In this document: positions 1 through 7,922 of the stretch, piece after piece
Layout of the letters: each line of letters starts with the position of its first letter
Numbering within the stretch: position 1 is the first letter of the stretch
DNA from: Hyphomicrobiales bacterium
GTDB taxonomy: Bacteria; Pseudomonadota; Alphaproteobacteria; Rhizobiales; Rhizobiaceae
Assembly: GCA_900467745.1 (NCBI GenBank)
Contig: UBQW01000038.1
Span: 1-64,000, forward strand
Direction: 5' to 3'
Length of the DNA: 64,000 bases
The notes under the pieces: model-generated
Told to the model about the DNA's origin: nothing
Database searches by the model: none
Seen by the model: only the letters and a program-made list of their open reading frames with translations
Translations under genes and position numbers: made by a program

Positions 1-17
1 TTTCATTGGAGGAAATC

Positions 18-710
18 ATGACCAGTATATCAAGTGACAACGGACTAAATTCCGCGACAGGCAGAACGAAAGGCGCCCTGACCGCTTTCTTCGACAACCG
101 AAGCGACGCTGATCGAGCCATCGTAAGGCTGAGGTCAGCAGGCCTTGGAGACGTGCGGCTGATGGCTGGCTACGAAGCCGATGGCGAAGCGTCCAGCTCC
201 AACGATGCCGGCAGCTTCTGGTCGAAACTCGGAGACTGGCTTTTCCCTGACGACGACCGCAACCTTTATGCGGAAGGACTTCGCCGCGGCGGTTTCCTTG
301 TCTCGGCTTCGGTCGATGGCACGACCTACGAGGCAGCCCACGACATTCTCGATGACGATGGCGCAGTCGACATCGATGAGCGCGCTGATCTCTGGCGAAC
401 CGGTGGGTGGAGCGCTGCGCACGATCAAAAGCCGAGCGGTTCTCAAGGCGACATATACCAGGCCGATGCCGTAGCCGGCGCTGCGACCGGCATCGGGCGC
501 TTCTCGCGCAGTGGCGAGGCGAGCTCTGCCCGCGTGCGCGCATATGATTTGACGGAACAGCTTCCTGAAGACGTCGTCGACGACGTACTTCCAACTGGAC
601 ATCAGCGAACCACAGGCGACCGACGTCAGGATCCGCTCGATCAAACCATGAGTCCGAACGAGGAGCTCGACGCGTTGCGTCAAAAGCAGAGCTTTCCAGG
701 CGGTCGCTAG
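18..710 (+). CDS. General-stress-type hypothetical protein
   Basis: The start is the ATG at 18, preceded by a GGAGGA ribosome site at 8-13; an upstream TTG in frame would overlap that site. The protein has about 230 residues. Its N-terminal 110 residues read like the small alpha/beta domain of stress proteins (YsnF / general stress protein 17M type): an opening TAFFDNRSDADRAI helix, then a segment with GGFLVSASVD. The C-terminal half is acidic and Gln/Ser-rich, probably disordered, without a recognisable domain. No signal peptide or membrane segment is visible. The gene is followed closely by an exonuclease gene, fitting a stress role. The family assignment is by pattern only; the exact function is unknown. 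Confidence 0.75.
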   Translation: MTSISSDNGLNSATGRTKGALTAFFDNRSDADRAIVRLRSAGLGDVRLMAGYEADGEASSSNDAGSFWSKLGDWLFPDDDRNLYAEGLRRGGFLVSASVDGTTYEAAHDILDDDGAVDIDERADLWRTGGWSAAHDQKPSGSQGDIYQADAVAGAATGIGRFSRSGEASSARVRAYDLTEQLPEDVVDDVLPTGHQRTTGDRRQDPLDQTMSPNEELDALRQKQSFPGGR

Positions 711-728
711 CGAGAGCTTGCTTGTGTG

Positions 729-1511
729 ATGGAGATCGCGACCTACAATATAAACGGCATCAACGGGCGCCTGGATGTCCTCCTTCGTTGGCTGAAGGAG
801 GAAAGGGCCGACGTGGTTTGCCTGCAGGAACTTAAGTGTTCCGACGGCAAATTTCCCCATCGGGAGTTGGAAAGGGCCGGATATGGCGCCGTTTGGCAAG
901 GTCAAAAGAGCTGGAACGGCGTCGCTATTCTTGCAAGAGGTCAAGAACCTCACCTAACTCGCAAGGGGCTGCCAGGTGACCCCGACGATAGCAACAGCCG
1001 TTACATTGAAGCCGCCGTTGATGGCATCTTGATCTGTTGCCTGTACCTGCCCAATGGCAATCCAGCACCCGGCCCGAAATTCGACTATAAACTTCACTGG
1101 CTCAAGCGCCTTCATGAATACGCTGCTGAATTGCTCGATCTCGACGTCCCTGCCCTTCTAATAGGAGATTTCAACGTCATTCCGACGGATTTGGACGTCT
1201 ACAAGCCAGAACGGTGGCTCGATGACGCTTTGTTTCGGCCCCAGGTTCGCAAAGCATATTCCGACCTGGTGGCACAGGGCTGGACCGACGCGATCCGGCA
1301 TCTGCATCCAGATGAGCGTATCTACACCTTCTGGAAATACTGGAGAAACGCGTTTGAGCGCAACGCAGGTCTCCGCATTGACCACGCCCTGCTTAGTCCA
1401 GCTATCGCGCCCTTTCTGAAGACAGCGAGCGTTCGGCGTAAGCCGCGAAGCTGGGAGCACACGAGCGACCATGCGCCGGTGGTATTCGAGATCGACCGGC
1501 CCGAGACGTGA
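729..1511 (+). CDS. xth: Exodeoxyribonuclease III
   Basis: A 260-residue AP endonuclease / 3'-5' exonuclease of the EEP superfamily. The catalytic pattern is complete: N7 in TYNING, E34 in LQELK, D147 and N149 in GDFNV, and the terminal S-D-H triplet at about 246-248. Family members cut DNA at abasic sites in base-excision repair and need a divalent metal. A GTG three bases upstream could also start translation, but the ATG at 729 gives the normal MEIATYNING beginning of the family. Length matches the bacterial XthA group. It follows the stress gene by 18 bases, so the two may be co-transcribed. Confidence 0.92.
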   Translation: MEIATYNINGINGRLDVLLRWLKEERADVVCLQELKCSDGKFPHRELERAGYGAVWQGQKSWNGVAILARGQEPHLTRKGLPGDPDDSNSRYIEAAVDGILICCLYLPNGNPAPGPKFDYKLHWLKRLHEYAAELLDLDVPALLIGDFNVIPTDLDVYKPERWLDDALFRPQVRKAYSDLVAQGWTDAIRHLHPDERIYTFWKYWRNAFERNAGLRIDHALLSPAIAPFLKTASVRRKPRSWEHTSDHAPVVFEIDRPET

Positions 1512-2221
1512 CAAAGGCAGTTCGGGCTATGCCTGACACCCCGGGGCGGCCGAGACGGACTGCATTTGGAAAGGGTGCGGCCCAAGAAGAGCAACTTCGA
1601 ACCCCGACGCCATCGCTTCACTCCGCGTGAAAACAGCGGAGAATGTCATGGTCTGTCCGCTTCATCAGCCCCTATTTAAGGAGGGCCCAGTTCTTTTGTC
1701 GCTACGGGCCCAGTTTTGCATGTCGCCTGTCACCTGTCATGTAGCCCATCGCTCGACCAAGAGCGCCGAGGTTGAAAACAGGGCTCACACCTGTTGACCC
1801 AACTTTATCAAGGCTATGTCACCCGAAGGTGACATGTGGCCAGCCAAGCTAATCGGCTTCATATCGGCCGTAAGCGTCCTGGCCCGGCCCCCGGATAAGA
1901 TGGGCCGCTGTCCGGATCCGCAAGCTCGACCATATGCGCTGTCATCAGAGCAATCCAAAACTCCAGCACTCATGGTGGCACTTTGAGCTGACGACCGCGA
2001 TCGGAGCGGTCACGGGCGCGTGTCCATGAACACGTCCTCTGCTATAGGGACATCCTTGGACTGACGGCCATGTGGGCACCGACAGACGCAAAGTAGGTGA
2101 GGACGCAGTGCAACCGGGACAAAGCCAAGGCATTGCAGAGCGGACCGTGATTACATTTGCAAAAAGCCGACATCATTGTCGGAACGTGAACGCCATAAAC
2201 GTCCTTGAGACGATGTAAACG
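1512..2221. other. Non-coding stretch with several hairpins
   Basis: About 710 bases with no convincing gene; the short frames here lack ribosome sites and family character. It holds a CTCCGC/GCGGAG hairpin at 1621-1641, a directly repeated GGGCCCAGTT (1683-1692 and 1706-1715) whose GGGCCC halves can pair with each other ahead of a short T run, and a perfect 8-base hairpin with a CGAA tetraloop at 1816-1835. These could be terminators of xth or parts of a small RNA; nothing more can be supported. Confidence 0.5.
1816..1835. repeat. Perfect inverted repeat, CGAA loop
   Basis: ATGTCACC and GGTGACAT pair perfectly around the tetraloop CGAA. It lies in the 700-base gene-free stretch, away from any start codon. 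It may be an RNA hairpin or an operator. Confidence 0.5.
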
Positions 2222-2593
2222 ATGAGAACTGCAATGGCATCACACCTGAACGTGCAAGGCATATTTGCTGCCGCAACCGTAAGTGACCTTTCGACGGCAT
2301 TGATGTGGTACGAGTGTTTCCTCGGTCGTCCAGCCGACGACCATCCGCTTGCCCAGATGGCGCAATGGCGCAATTTGAGCGCGACGGGGGGCCTCCAGCT
2401 TTGGGGAGACAAGACGCGGGCGGGAAGCGGGGTGATGACGATCGTCGTCCCCGATCTCGCCGTCGAAATACAGCGATTGTCGGCGCAAGGCATCGTGCCC
2501 GATAGCGAGGCACGCGGACCCTTTGGCGCCGTTGCGAGTTTCTTTGATGCCGACAACAACAGGATCGTTTTGGCCGAGCCTGCAATAGACTGA
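2222..2593 (+). CDS. VOC-family (glyoxalase-like) protein
   Basis: A 123-residue single-domain protein of the vicinal oxygen chelate superfamily. The N-terminal module reads VQGIFAAATVSDLSTALMWYECFLG and the C-terminal module ends FGAVASFFDADNNRIVLAEP, the usual last strand pair of glyoxalase / bleomycin-resistance proteins. The conserved terminal Glu of the metal site is present (LAEP); the other ligands are not obvious, so enzymatic activity is uncertain. ATG codons at 2222 and 2234 are both possible. It precedes the DUF899 gene by about 43 bases. The substrate cannot be inferred. Confidence 0.75.
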   Translation: MRTAMASHLNVQGIFAAATVSDLSTALMWYECFLGRPADDHPLAQMAQWRNLSATGGLQLWGDKTRAGSGVMTIVVPDLAVEIQRLSAQGIVPDSEARGPFGAVASFFDADNNRIVLAEPAID

Positions 2594-2636
2594 TCACCTG
2601 GCGCGATGATTGTGACCGAGACAAGGGAGTGAGGAC

Positions 2637-3341
2637 ATGGACATGACCGAGTTAAAACCTGCCAAGGATCTGGCCGCTACACGGGTGTCACGGTTCGAGA
2701 ACGAGAACCCTGACTATGCCAAGGCACGGATGGCCCTACTGGCGGAAGAGATAGAAGTACGGCGTCATCTGACCCGCCTCGCCGAGCAACGCCGGCGCCT
2801 GCCCTTAGGCCCGGCGATCGAGAAGAACTACCGTTTCCAGGACGAAAACGGCAGCGATGTCGGCTTGATTGACCTCTTTGGGTCCCACGACACGCTTGTG
2901 ACCTATTTCTGGATGTTCGGCCCACAGCGTGAACGCCCCTGCCCTATGTGTACGAACTTCCTTGGTGGGGCAAACGGGAATGGAGCCGACATCAAGCAAC
3001 GTGTTGCCTTCAAGATACTTGGCCGGAGCCCGGTGGAACGTCAGCGGGCGTTCGCTATAGAGCGAGGCTGGCGTGACCTCGATTTCGTTCAGACGGTAGG
3101 CGACGACTATGCGCGAGATTTGGGTCTGTTGGATGATAAGGGTTACGAGTATCCAGGCCTTACAGTCTATCAAAAGATAGATCAGCAGGTCCATGTGTTC
3201 TACAATGGCGAAATGCCACCACAAGCAGCCGACCCCGGGCAGGATCCAAGAGGAGCCGTCGATATCGCACCTCTTTGGAATATTCTGGACCTGACGCCTG
3301 CGGGGCGAGGGACAGACTGGTATCCCAAACTCAATTACTGA
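2637..3341 (+). CDS. DUF899 family thioredoxin-like protein
   Basis: A 234-residue protein of the DUF899 (AhpC/TSA-related) family. Diagnostic features are the N-terminal ARMALLAEEIEVRRHL helix with RRRLPLG, the YFWMFGP segment, the CPMCTNFL motif in the position of a thioredoxin CxxC, and the C-terminal WNILDLTPAGRG. The family is found beside oxidative-stress genes but has no settled reaction; a redox or peroxide-related role is inferred from the fold. The start ATG at 2637 follows an AAGGGAG/GAGG ribosome site. No signal peptide is visible, so it is probably cytoplasmic. Confidence 0.85.
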   Translation: MDMTELKPAKDLAATRVSRFENENPDYAKARMALLAEEIEVRRHLTRLAEQRRRLPLGPAIEKNYRFQDENGSDVGLIDLFGSHDTLVTYFWMFGPQRERPCPMCTNFLGGANGNGADIKQRVAFKILGRSPVERQRAFAIERGWRDLDFVQTVGDDYARDLGLLDDKGYEYPGLTVYQKIDQQVHVFYNGEMPPQAADPGQDPRGAVDIAPLWNILDLTPAGRGTDWYPKLNY

Positions 3342-3623
3342 GGCGCAACCGCGCAACCAATTAGGCCATCCACGCCGGTGGTGGCGCAGGCGCGGTCTTC
3401 GAACACCTCATCTCCCTTAGTTTCGGGGCCGCCGCGCGCAGTGGGAAAGAGGCGTATTGCGCATTCAAAGTGCCGCGGCGGTTGACTGCGAGCAATCTCT
3501 TGATTGGTTCAAGCCTGACAGGCGGCACTGCCATGCTTCAAACACCGTAAATTTTGAAACGCCTTGGCTGTAACAAGCAAGCGCAACCGTGGATACTGAT
3601 GTCACTGCCAGATCGAGGTTTTG

Positions 3624-3857
3624 ATGACATTCTTGCGCTCCACCCGTTGCCGTCTTTTGCTAGCAAGCACCGTGTTCTTCCTTTTGGGAGCTGCAGTCTT
3701 TTCCTGTCCGTTGAAGAGGCCTGATTTCATCTGGGCTGCTCCCGTGGCGCTCGGTATCGTCTTGCTGATCTTTAACTTTGGCAGGTTTGAGTCCAGAACA
3801 GGCGTTGCCGTCAAGGAATGGCACCTCAAGGATTGGCAACGCGCATCCGATATCTGA
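3624..3857 (+). CDS. Small putative two-helix membrane protein
   Basis: A 77-residue frame with two hydrophobic segments: residues about 10-25 (LLLASTVFFLLGAAVF) and about 38-52 (APVALGIVLLIFNFG). A GAGG motif at 3615-3618 lies five bases before the ATG at 3624, and no gene overlaps it on the other strand. No family is recognised. It may be a genuine small membrane protein or chance; the region between DUF899 and the ATPase gene is otherwise empty. Confidence 0.35.
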   Translation: MTFLRSTRCRLLLASTVFFLLGAAVFSCPLKRPDFIWAAPVALGIVLLIFNFGRFESRTGVAVKEWHLKDWQRASDI

Positions 3858-4019
3858 CCTCGATTTGGACCGATCGGCGAAAGGTCGGACCTTCGAGCGT
3901 TGTTCATCACGCGCGCATGCTGTCCCATTGGCCCGCAACGCTGATCGCGATGCAAGCTCAATGAGTACCGGTCGTGCGATGGCCGCAACCTGATACCGCG
4001 TTGCGAGATCGCCGCATCC

Positions 4020-6092
4020 TCAGAGCCGTGCGACCACGATACGAAAACCGTTGCCACGCCAAAAACCATCGGGTTCCAGGCTACCGCGATAGGTACAGCA
4101 AGCCTTGAGTTTGCCGCTGGAAAAGCACCCTCCGCGCAGCACACGGCGGATAGATGGACCGGCGTCCGGCGCCTCCCGGCCGTCGTCGGCATAAGGATAT
4201 CTGTAATGCGGTGTCGCCATGTCGTCGCCCCAAAGCGTGGTCGCCCACTCCCAGACCTGTCCCGCCATGTCGTAACACCCGTAAGGCGACCTGCCCTTCG
4301 GGAATAGGCCGACCGCACAGGTGGTGTTGAACCCGGCTTCTTCGGAATTCGAGGCGTCGTCCTGCCATGTTGAACCCCAGGGATAGACGATCGTGTCGGC
4401 GCCCTCGTCGGGCTGATCGCCGCGCGCGGCGCGCTCCCATTCCGGCTCGCTCGGCAGGCGCACGACCTCATCCGACAAGATGCGTCCCTCGTCTCGCCAA
4501 CGTTCAGTCAGCCAATCACAATAGGCGCGCGCATCGCGCCAGGTGAGGTCCGTTGCAGGAGCATTGCGGCGATCCGCGGCAAAGCCGTCAGGACTGCGCC
4601 AGAGGCGGTTCGTCGCCTCGACGAAGGCGCCGTAATCGCGGTTGGTCACCGGGTAGATGCCGATCCGGAACGCCTCGACCGCAACCGTATGCGCAGGCGC
4701 GGAGTTCGGATGCGTGTCAGAACCGAAGGTGAAGGTGCCAGCAGGAATTTCCGCAAGTGCCTGCAGGTCACGCGGATCGCCCCAGCGCGAGAGAATACGA
4801 GCCGCCTGTTCGCGTTCGCGCGCCGAAAGCGCGCCATTGCTCACGATGGCAACGAGATGTGCCTTCAAGGGTTCACGAAGCCGACTGCTTTCGCTCAAAA
4901 GTTCGGCGGCAAGGAGCGCTCCCCGAAGGACCTCCCAGCCATCGCCTGCGAGCAAGGCCTCCACGAGCCCTTCGGCTGCCGGTGTGCCTGAAAGACGTCT
5001 TGCCAGTCCCTTTAGAACCGGTGTCCAGAGGGTTGGGTTCTTATGATAGGGTTGGACCGCTTCTTCAGGTGATTGCGATGCAAGATGGCGCGCCGCCAGC
5101 AGTTGACGGACCCGGGTCACGGGAAAGAGTGCGGGATCGTCGTTCTTGCCTCTCAAGGCATCGTAGGCAAGACCGCATAAAAGGCCCGCTGTCTTTTCGT
5201 CGCCGGCAATCCGGGCGACCCAGCGATCCGTGATCGCTTCGGCGGTTTCCCCAGCATCTGCGCATGCCATCGCCATGGCGAACTGTGCCGGGTTGGCGGC
5301 CGCAGCGCCAAGGGCGACATTCGAGCCCGCCAGATCGAGCCCTGCCAGGCGGGCTGCAGCATCGATGCGCTGCGTCTTCAAAAGCGGGAGAAAATCGTAG
5401 CGAACGCAATCAGCTGGAAGCGGCCAGCTCTTGACGACGGATATCTCTCCAAGTGCCAGCAGACGGATCCGTGGGTGGGTCTTTTGGAACGCCAGCGCAT
5501 CGGCGAGCACGCGGGGACCCTCTTCGCCGGCAGCCTCAAGCGCGTCGATAATAATGAGGACGGTGGCTGATGTATCAGTCAGCATCTGATCGTCAATAAG
5601 ATCGCCGATGCTGACGCCAGCATCTCCCAGGAGGGTCTCCAAAGAGCTCGATCCGGTCACGGAAATATAAAGGGGGACGACGCCCTCTAAACCCCAGTGC
5701 TCCTCGTGCACGGTTCCCAGATCGTTCCGGAATACCGCCTGCGATTGCAAGGCCGACGCGCCGACAGCCAGCCTGGACGCAAGACTGCGCGCAAAGCTGG
5801 TCTTGCCGCTGCCCGTCTCGCCGGAAAGGATCACCGCAGCATGGTCGCGCACCATTTCCAGTGCCGTGAAATAAACCGGAGGCTCGGGTTCTGTCTGATC
5901 TTCCAGTTTGCGCAGCCCCTTGGCTGCCTTGTCTTCGAAGGTGAAGTTGACGAGGAGCGGGATGTAACCCGTTGCGAGATCGGCCACCGATCCGTCTGGA
6001 AGACCAAGGAGCGGCGCCTGCGCAAACGCCCGCGCTTCGGCAAGGATCGCCTCCAATCTTGGAGTAAGTGGCCTGTCGTTCATGCCGGTCAT
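4020..6092 (-). CDS. P-loop (STAND-like) ATPase fused to FGE/CLec-type domain
   Basis: A 690-residue fusion. Residues 85-245 form a P-loop ATPase: Walker A GETGSGKTS at 91-99 and a Walker-B-like strand VLIIID ending at D183. Residues 250-440 are helical and repeat-like. Residues 445-690 are a formylglycine-generating-enzyme / sulfatase-modifying-factor domain: IPAGTFTFGSD, then VTNRDYGAF, RLPSEPEWERAARG, YDMAGQVWEWA, and RVLRGG...GFRIVVA. In true oxygen-dependent FGE two cysteines near the RGG motif do the chemistry; here GGCFSSGK...ACCTYRG keeps one equivalent cysteine but not the first, so formylglycine synthesis is doubtful and a ligand-binding C-type-lectin role is possible. The ATG overlaps the stop of the VOC gene as ATGA, so the two are translationally coupled. 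No signal peptide is visible. Confidence 0.8.
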   Translation of the reverse strand: MTGMNDRPLTPRLEAILAEARAFAQAPLLGLPDGSVADLATGYIPLLVNFTFEDKAAKGLRKLEDQTEPEPPVYFTALEMVRDHAAVILSGETGSGKTSFARSLASRLAVGASALQSQAVFRNDLGTVHEEHWGLEGVVPLYISVTGSSSLETLLGDAGVSIGDLIDDQMLTDTSATVLIIIDALEAAGEEGPRVLADALAFQKTHPRIRLLALGEISVVKSWPLPADCVRYDFLPLLKTQRIDAAARLAGLDLAGSNVALGAAAANPAQFAMAMACADAGETAEAITDRWVARIAGDEKTAGLLCGLAYDALRGKNDDPALFPVTRVRQLLAARHLASQSPEEAVQPYHKNPTLWTPVLKGLARRLSGTPAAEGLVEALLAGDGWEVLRGALLAAELLSESSRLREPLKAHLVAIVSNGALSAREREQAARILSRWGDPRDLQALAEIPAGTFTFGSDTHPNSAPAHTVAVEAFRIGIYPVTNRDYGAFVEATNRLWRSPDGFAADRRNAPATDLTWRDARAYCDWLTERWRDEGRILSDEVVRLPSEPEWERAARGDQPDEGADTIVYPWGSTWQDDASNSEEAGFNTTCAVGLFPKGRSPYGCYDMAGQVWEWATTLWGDDMATPHYRYPYADDGREAPDAGPSIRRVLRGGCFSSGKLKACCTYRGSLEPDGFWRGNGFRIVVARL

Positions 6093-6472
6093 TGAAACAG
6101 CTTCGCCACGTCGGGGTTGTGGAAACGTTGGATCTCGATCGCATAGCCAGCGGGATCTTCAAAGAAGAAATGCTCGCAGAAACGGCCGCGCAGCATCTCC
6201 GACTGACCTGAGACGCCGGCCTCCTTGAGTTTGGCGTGCCAGCCCTCGACATCCTGCGAGACGATCGTGAGCAACACTGCGCTCTTTTCCTGGTGCTTTA
6301 GGTGGCCGCGATTTCCGTCGACAATGCCGAAGTAGCAGTTCTCGGCGATCCGGTAGATGCGTGCGAGGCCCTGGTCGAGGACCAGTTCGAAGCCAAGGGT
6401 CTGTTCGTAGAACGAGACCACTGTGTGGATGTCGTCATAGTAGAAGAAGGTGATCGAATGGTCTTTTTTCAT
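6089..6472 (-). CDS. VOC-family protein coupled to the ATPase-FGE gene
   Basis: A 127-residue glyoxalase / bleomycin-resistance superfamily protein. The N-terminal module includes HTVVSFYEQTLGFELV and the C-terminal one CEHFFFEDPAGYAIEIQRF, with the usual closing metal-ligand Glu (AIEIQ). VOC proteins bind a metal and act as lyases, dioxygenases, isomerases or binding proteins; which applies is not evident. It lies between the signal-less binding protein (57 bases upstream) and the ATPase-FGE gene (four-base overlap downstream), so its job is probably tied to the same imported compound. The start is ATG at 6472. Confidence 0.8.
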   Translation of the reverse strand: MKKDHSITFFYYDDIHTVVSFYEQTLGFELVLDQGLARIYRIAENCYFGIVDGNRGHLKHQEKSAVLLTIVSQDVEGWHAKLKEAGVSGQSEMLRGRFCEHFFFEDPAGYAIEIQRFHNPDVAKLFQ

Positions 6473-6497
6473 GGTCGGTCCTCACATGCGCGGGCGA

Positions 6498-6537
6498 TGA
6501 TCTCAGGCGATAGCCTCAGGAGGTGATCTCAGGCGAT
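6498..6537. repeat. Direct repeat covering a gene end
   Basis: The 14-mer TGATCTCAGGCGAT occurs at 6498-6511 and 6524-6537, a 26-base period. The second copy contains the stop codon of the binding-protein gene on the minus strand; the first copy lies in the gap before the VOC gene. It looks like a small tandem duplication of the gene end. Confidence 0.7.
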
Positions 6538-7914
6538 GGTCAACGTGCCCTTGTGATCGATGGATAGGCCGGCGATCCCCTCGCGCGCAGCGAAAACATC
6601 GACGGGATGCACGAGGTAAAGCCAGGGCGGATTGGCGTTGAGATAGGTCAAGCAGGCTGCGTACGCCGCTTCACGCGCCTGCGCTTCGACGGCACTGTTG
6701 GCCGAAGCGATCAGGCGCTCCGCCTCTTCGTCGTCATAGCCCTGCCACCACACAGCCTTCGGGACGCTCGAGATCTTGTCGTTCAGGATCCTATAGGTGC
6801 TGTGCGGCGATGAATCGAAAATCGCCATGTCTCCCATTTCCTTACGGCCGATCTGGCGCGCATATTCCGGCCGGTCGGTCTCAACTTCGACCTCCACTTC
6901 AAAGCCAACAGCCTCCAGTGCGGTTGCCACGAAGCGGCTGACCTCAATGGCTCGCTCGGGCATGAAAGTGGGCGTGCGCAGTTTGATCCGCTTGCTGCCC
7001 CTAACCTGCGCTAACAAGTGGCGCGCGCGCTCTGGATCGAAGACGATCGGTGACAGTCCTGCCGTCGCCATGCCCAGATGATGAGGGCTGACTATGCTCG
7101 ATGACGGAACAGCTAGGCCGTGGAAGATTTCTTCTGCGATGCGCCCAGTGTCCACGGCGTGATTGGCGGCAAGTCGGGCCTGCGGCGAGCGGAATACACC
7201 GTCCTGGCAATTGAGGTAGAACATCACCGACAGCGTATTGACCGCCTTCCCCCTCTGGAAGCGATCATCGAAGTCAAGACGTCCATCGACGCGTTCTAGG
7301 TTGAGCGCTACGTCGACGGCACCCGATGTCAGCATCGAAAGGCGTTTGTCTGCGGATGCCTCGGCAATGGCAACGATCTTCCGGGGCTCGCCATTGCCGA
7401 CGACACGCTCGAGCACAGCCTTTGCCTTGGGTTCGAACGAGCGAACGCGAAATGGCCCTGTTCCAAGGATCGGCTGGCCGTCACTTGCGAGCCTGCAGAT
7501 GTAGAACTCCGAGAAAATGTCGAGAATATCTGCAAAGGGTCGGGGGTTAAGGACAACGACAGTGGTGTCGCCTTCTGCGGTGATTTTTGCATCGGCCAGA
7601 TAGCGAGCGTAAGACCACTTCATGCCGAAAGTATCGACCGCTTCGAGAATACCATCGATGAATTCGATCACATCAGCGGCAACACAGGGCTTTCCGTCGT
7701 GGAAATTCGCACCCTTGCGGATGGTAAACCGCCATTCCCGGCCGTCGTCGCCGTGCGTCCAACCGGAAAACAGTGCCGGCAGCACCTGTCCGTCATGCCA
7801 TTTCAAAAGCGGCTCAAACACCAGGTTCTTGAGCGTCAGTACGCTGGTGTCGTCGGTCACCCGCGTCGGTGGCAGGAAATCAACCTTTTCAAGACTGATC
7901 GTCAGTGTGGACAT
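6529..7914 (-). CDS. Family-5 solute-binding-protein homologue without signal peptide
   Basis: A 461-residue protein of the SBP_bac_5 (DppA/OppA) family. Core features are present: LVFEPLLKWHDGQVLPALFSGW, EWRFTIRKGANFHDGKP and ILGTGPFRVRSFE. The chosen ATG at 7914 follows a GAGG that overlaps the stop of the permease gene, eight bases away. The protein starts directly with MSTLTISLEKVDFLPP and has no hydrophobic leader or lipobox; extending the frame upstream to 8085 adds only Cys/Arg-rich non-leader sequence. It therefore seems to be cytoplasmic, unlike the exported homologue at 9866-11431 of the same operon. A cytoplasmic binding or sensing role is inferred. Confidence 0.82.
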   Translation of the reverse strand: MSTLTISLEKVDFLPPTRVTDDTSVLTLKNLVFEPLLKWHDGQVLPALFSGWTHGDDGREWRFTIRKGANFHDGKPCVAADVIEFIDGILEAVDTFGMKWSYARYLADAKITAEGDTTVVVLNPRPFADILDIFSEFYICRLASDGQPILGTGPFRVRSFEPKAKAVLERVVGNGEPRKIVAIAEASADKRLSMLTSGAVDVALNLERVDGRLDFDDRFQRGKAVNTLSVMFYLNCQDGVFRSPQARLAANHAVDTGRIAEEIFHGLAVPSSSIVSPHHLGMATAGLSPIVFDPERARHLLAQVRGSKRIKLRTPTFMPERAIEVSRFVATALEAVGFEVEVEVETDRPEYARQIGRKEMGDMAIFDSSPHSTYRILNDKISSVPKAVWWQGYDDEEAERLIASANSAVEAQAREAAYAACLTYLNANPPWLYLVHPVDVFAAREGIAGLSIDHKGTLTIA

Positions 7915-7922
7915 TGCGGGCC

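Noticed and set aside
3602..4471. A 289-codon minus-strand frame
   Set aside because: Overlaps the FGE-domain end of the ATPase gene in another frame and is Arg/Ser/Thr-rich without domain sense.
4020..6092. FGE-type domain as a diversity-generating retroelement target
   Set aside because: CLec/FGE folds are frequent DGR targets, but no reverse transcriptase or template repeat was found nearby.
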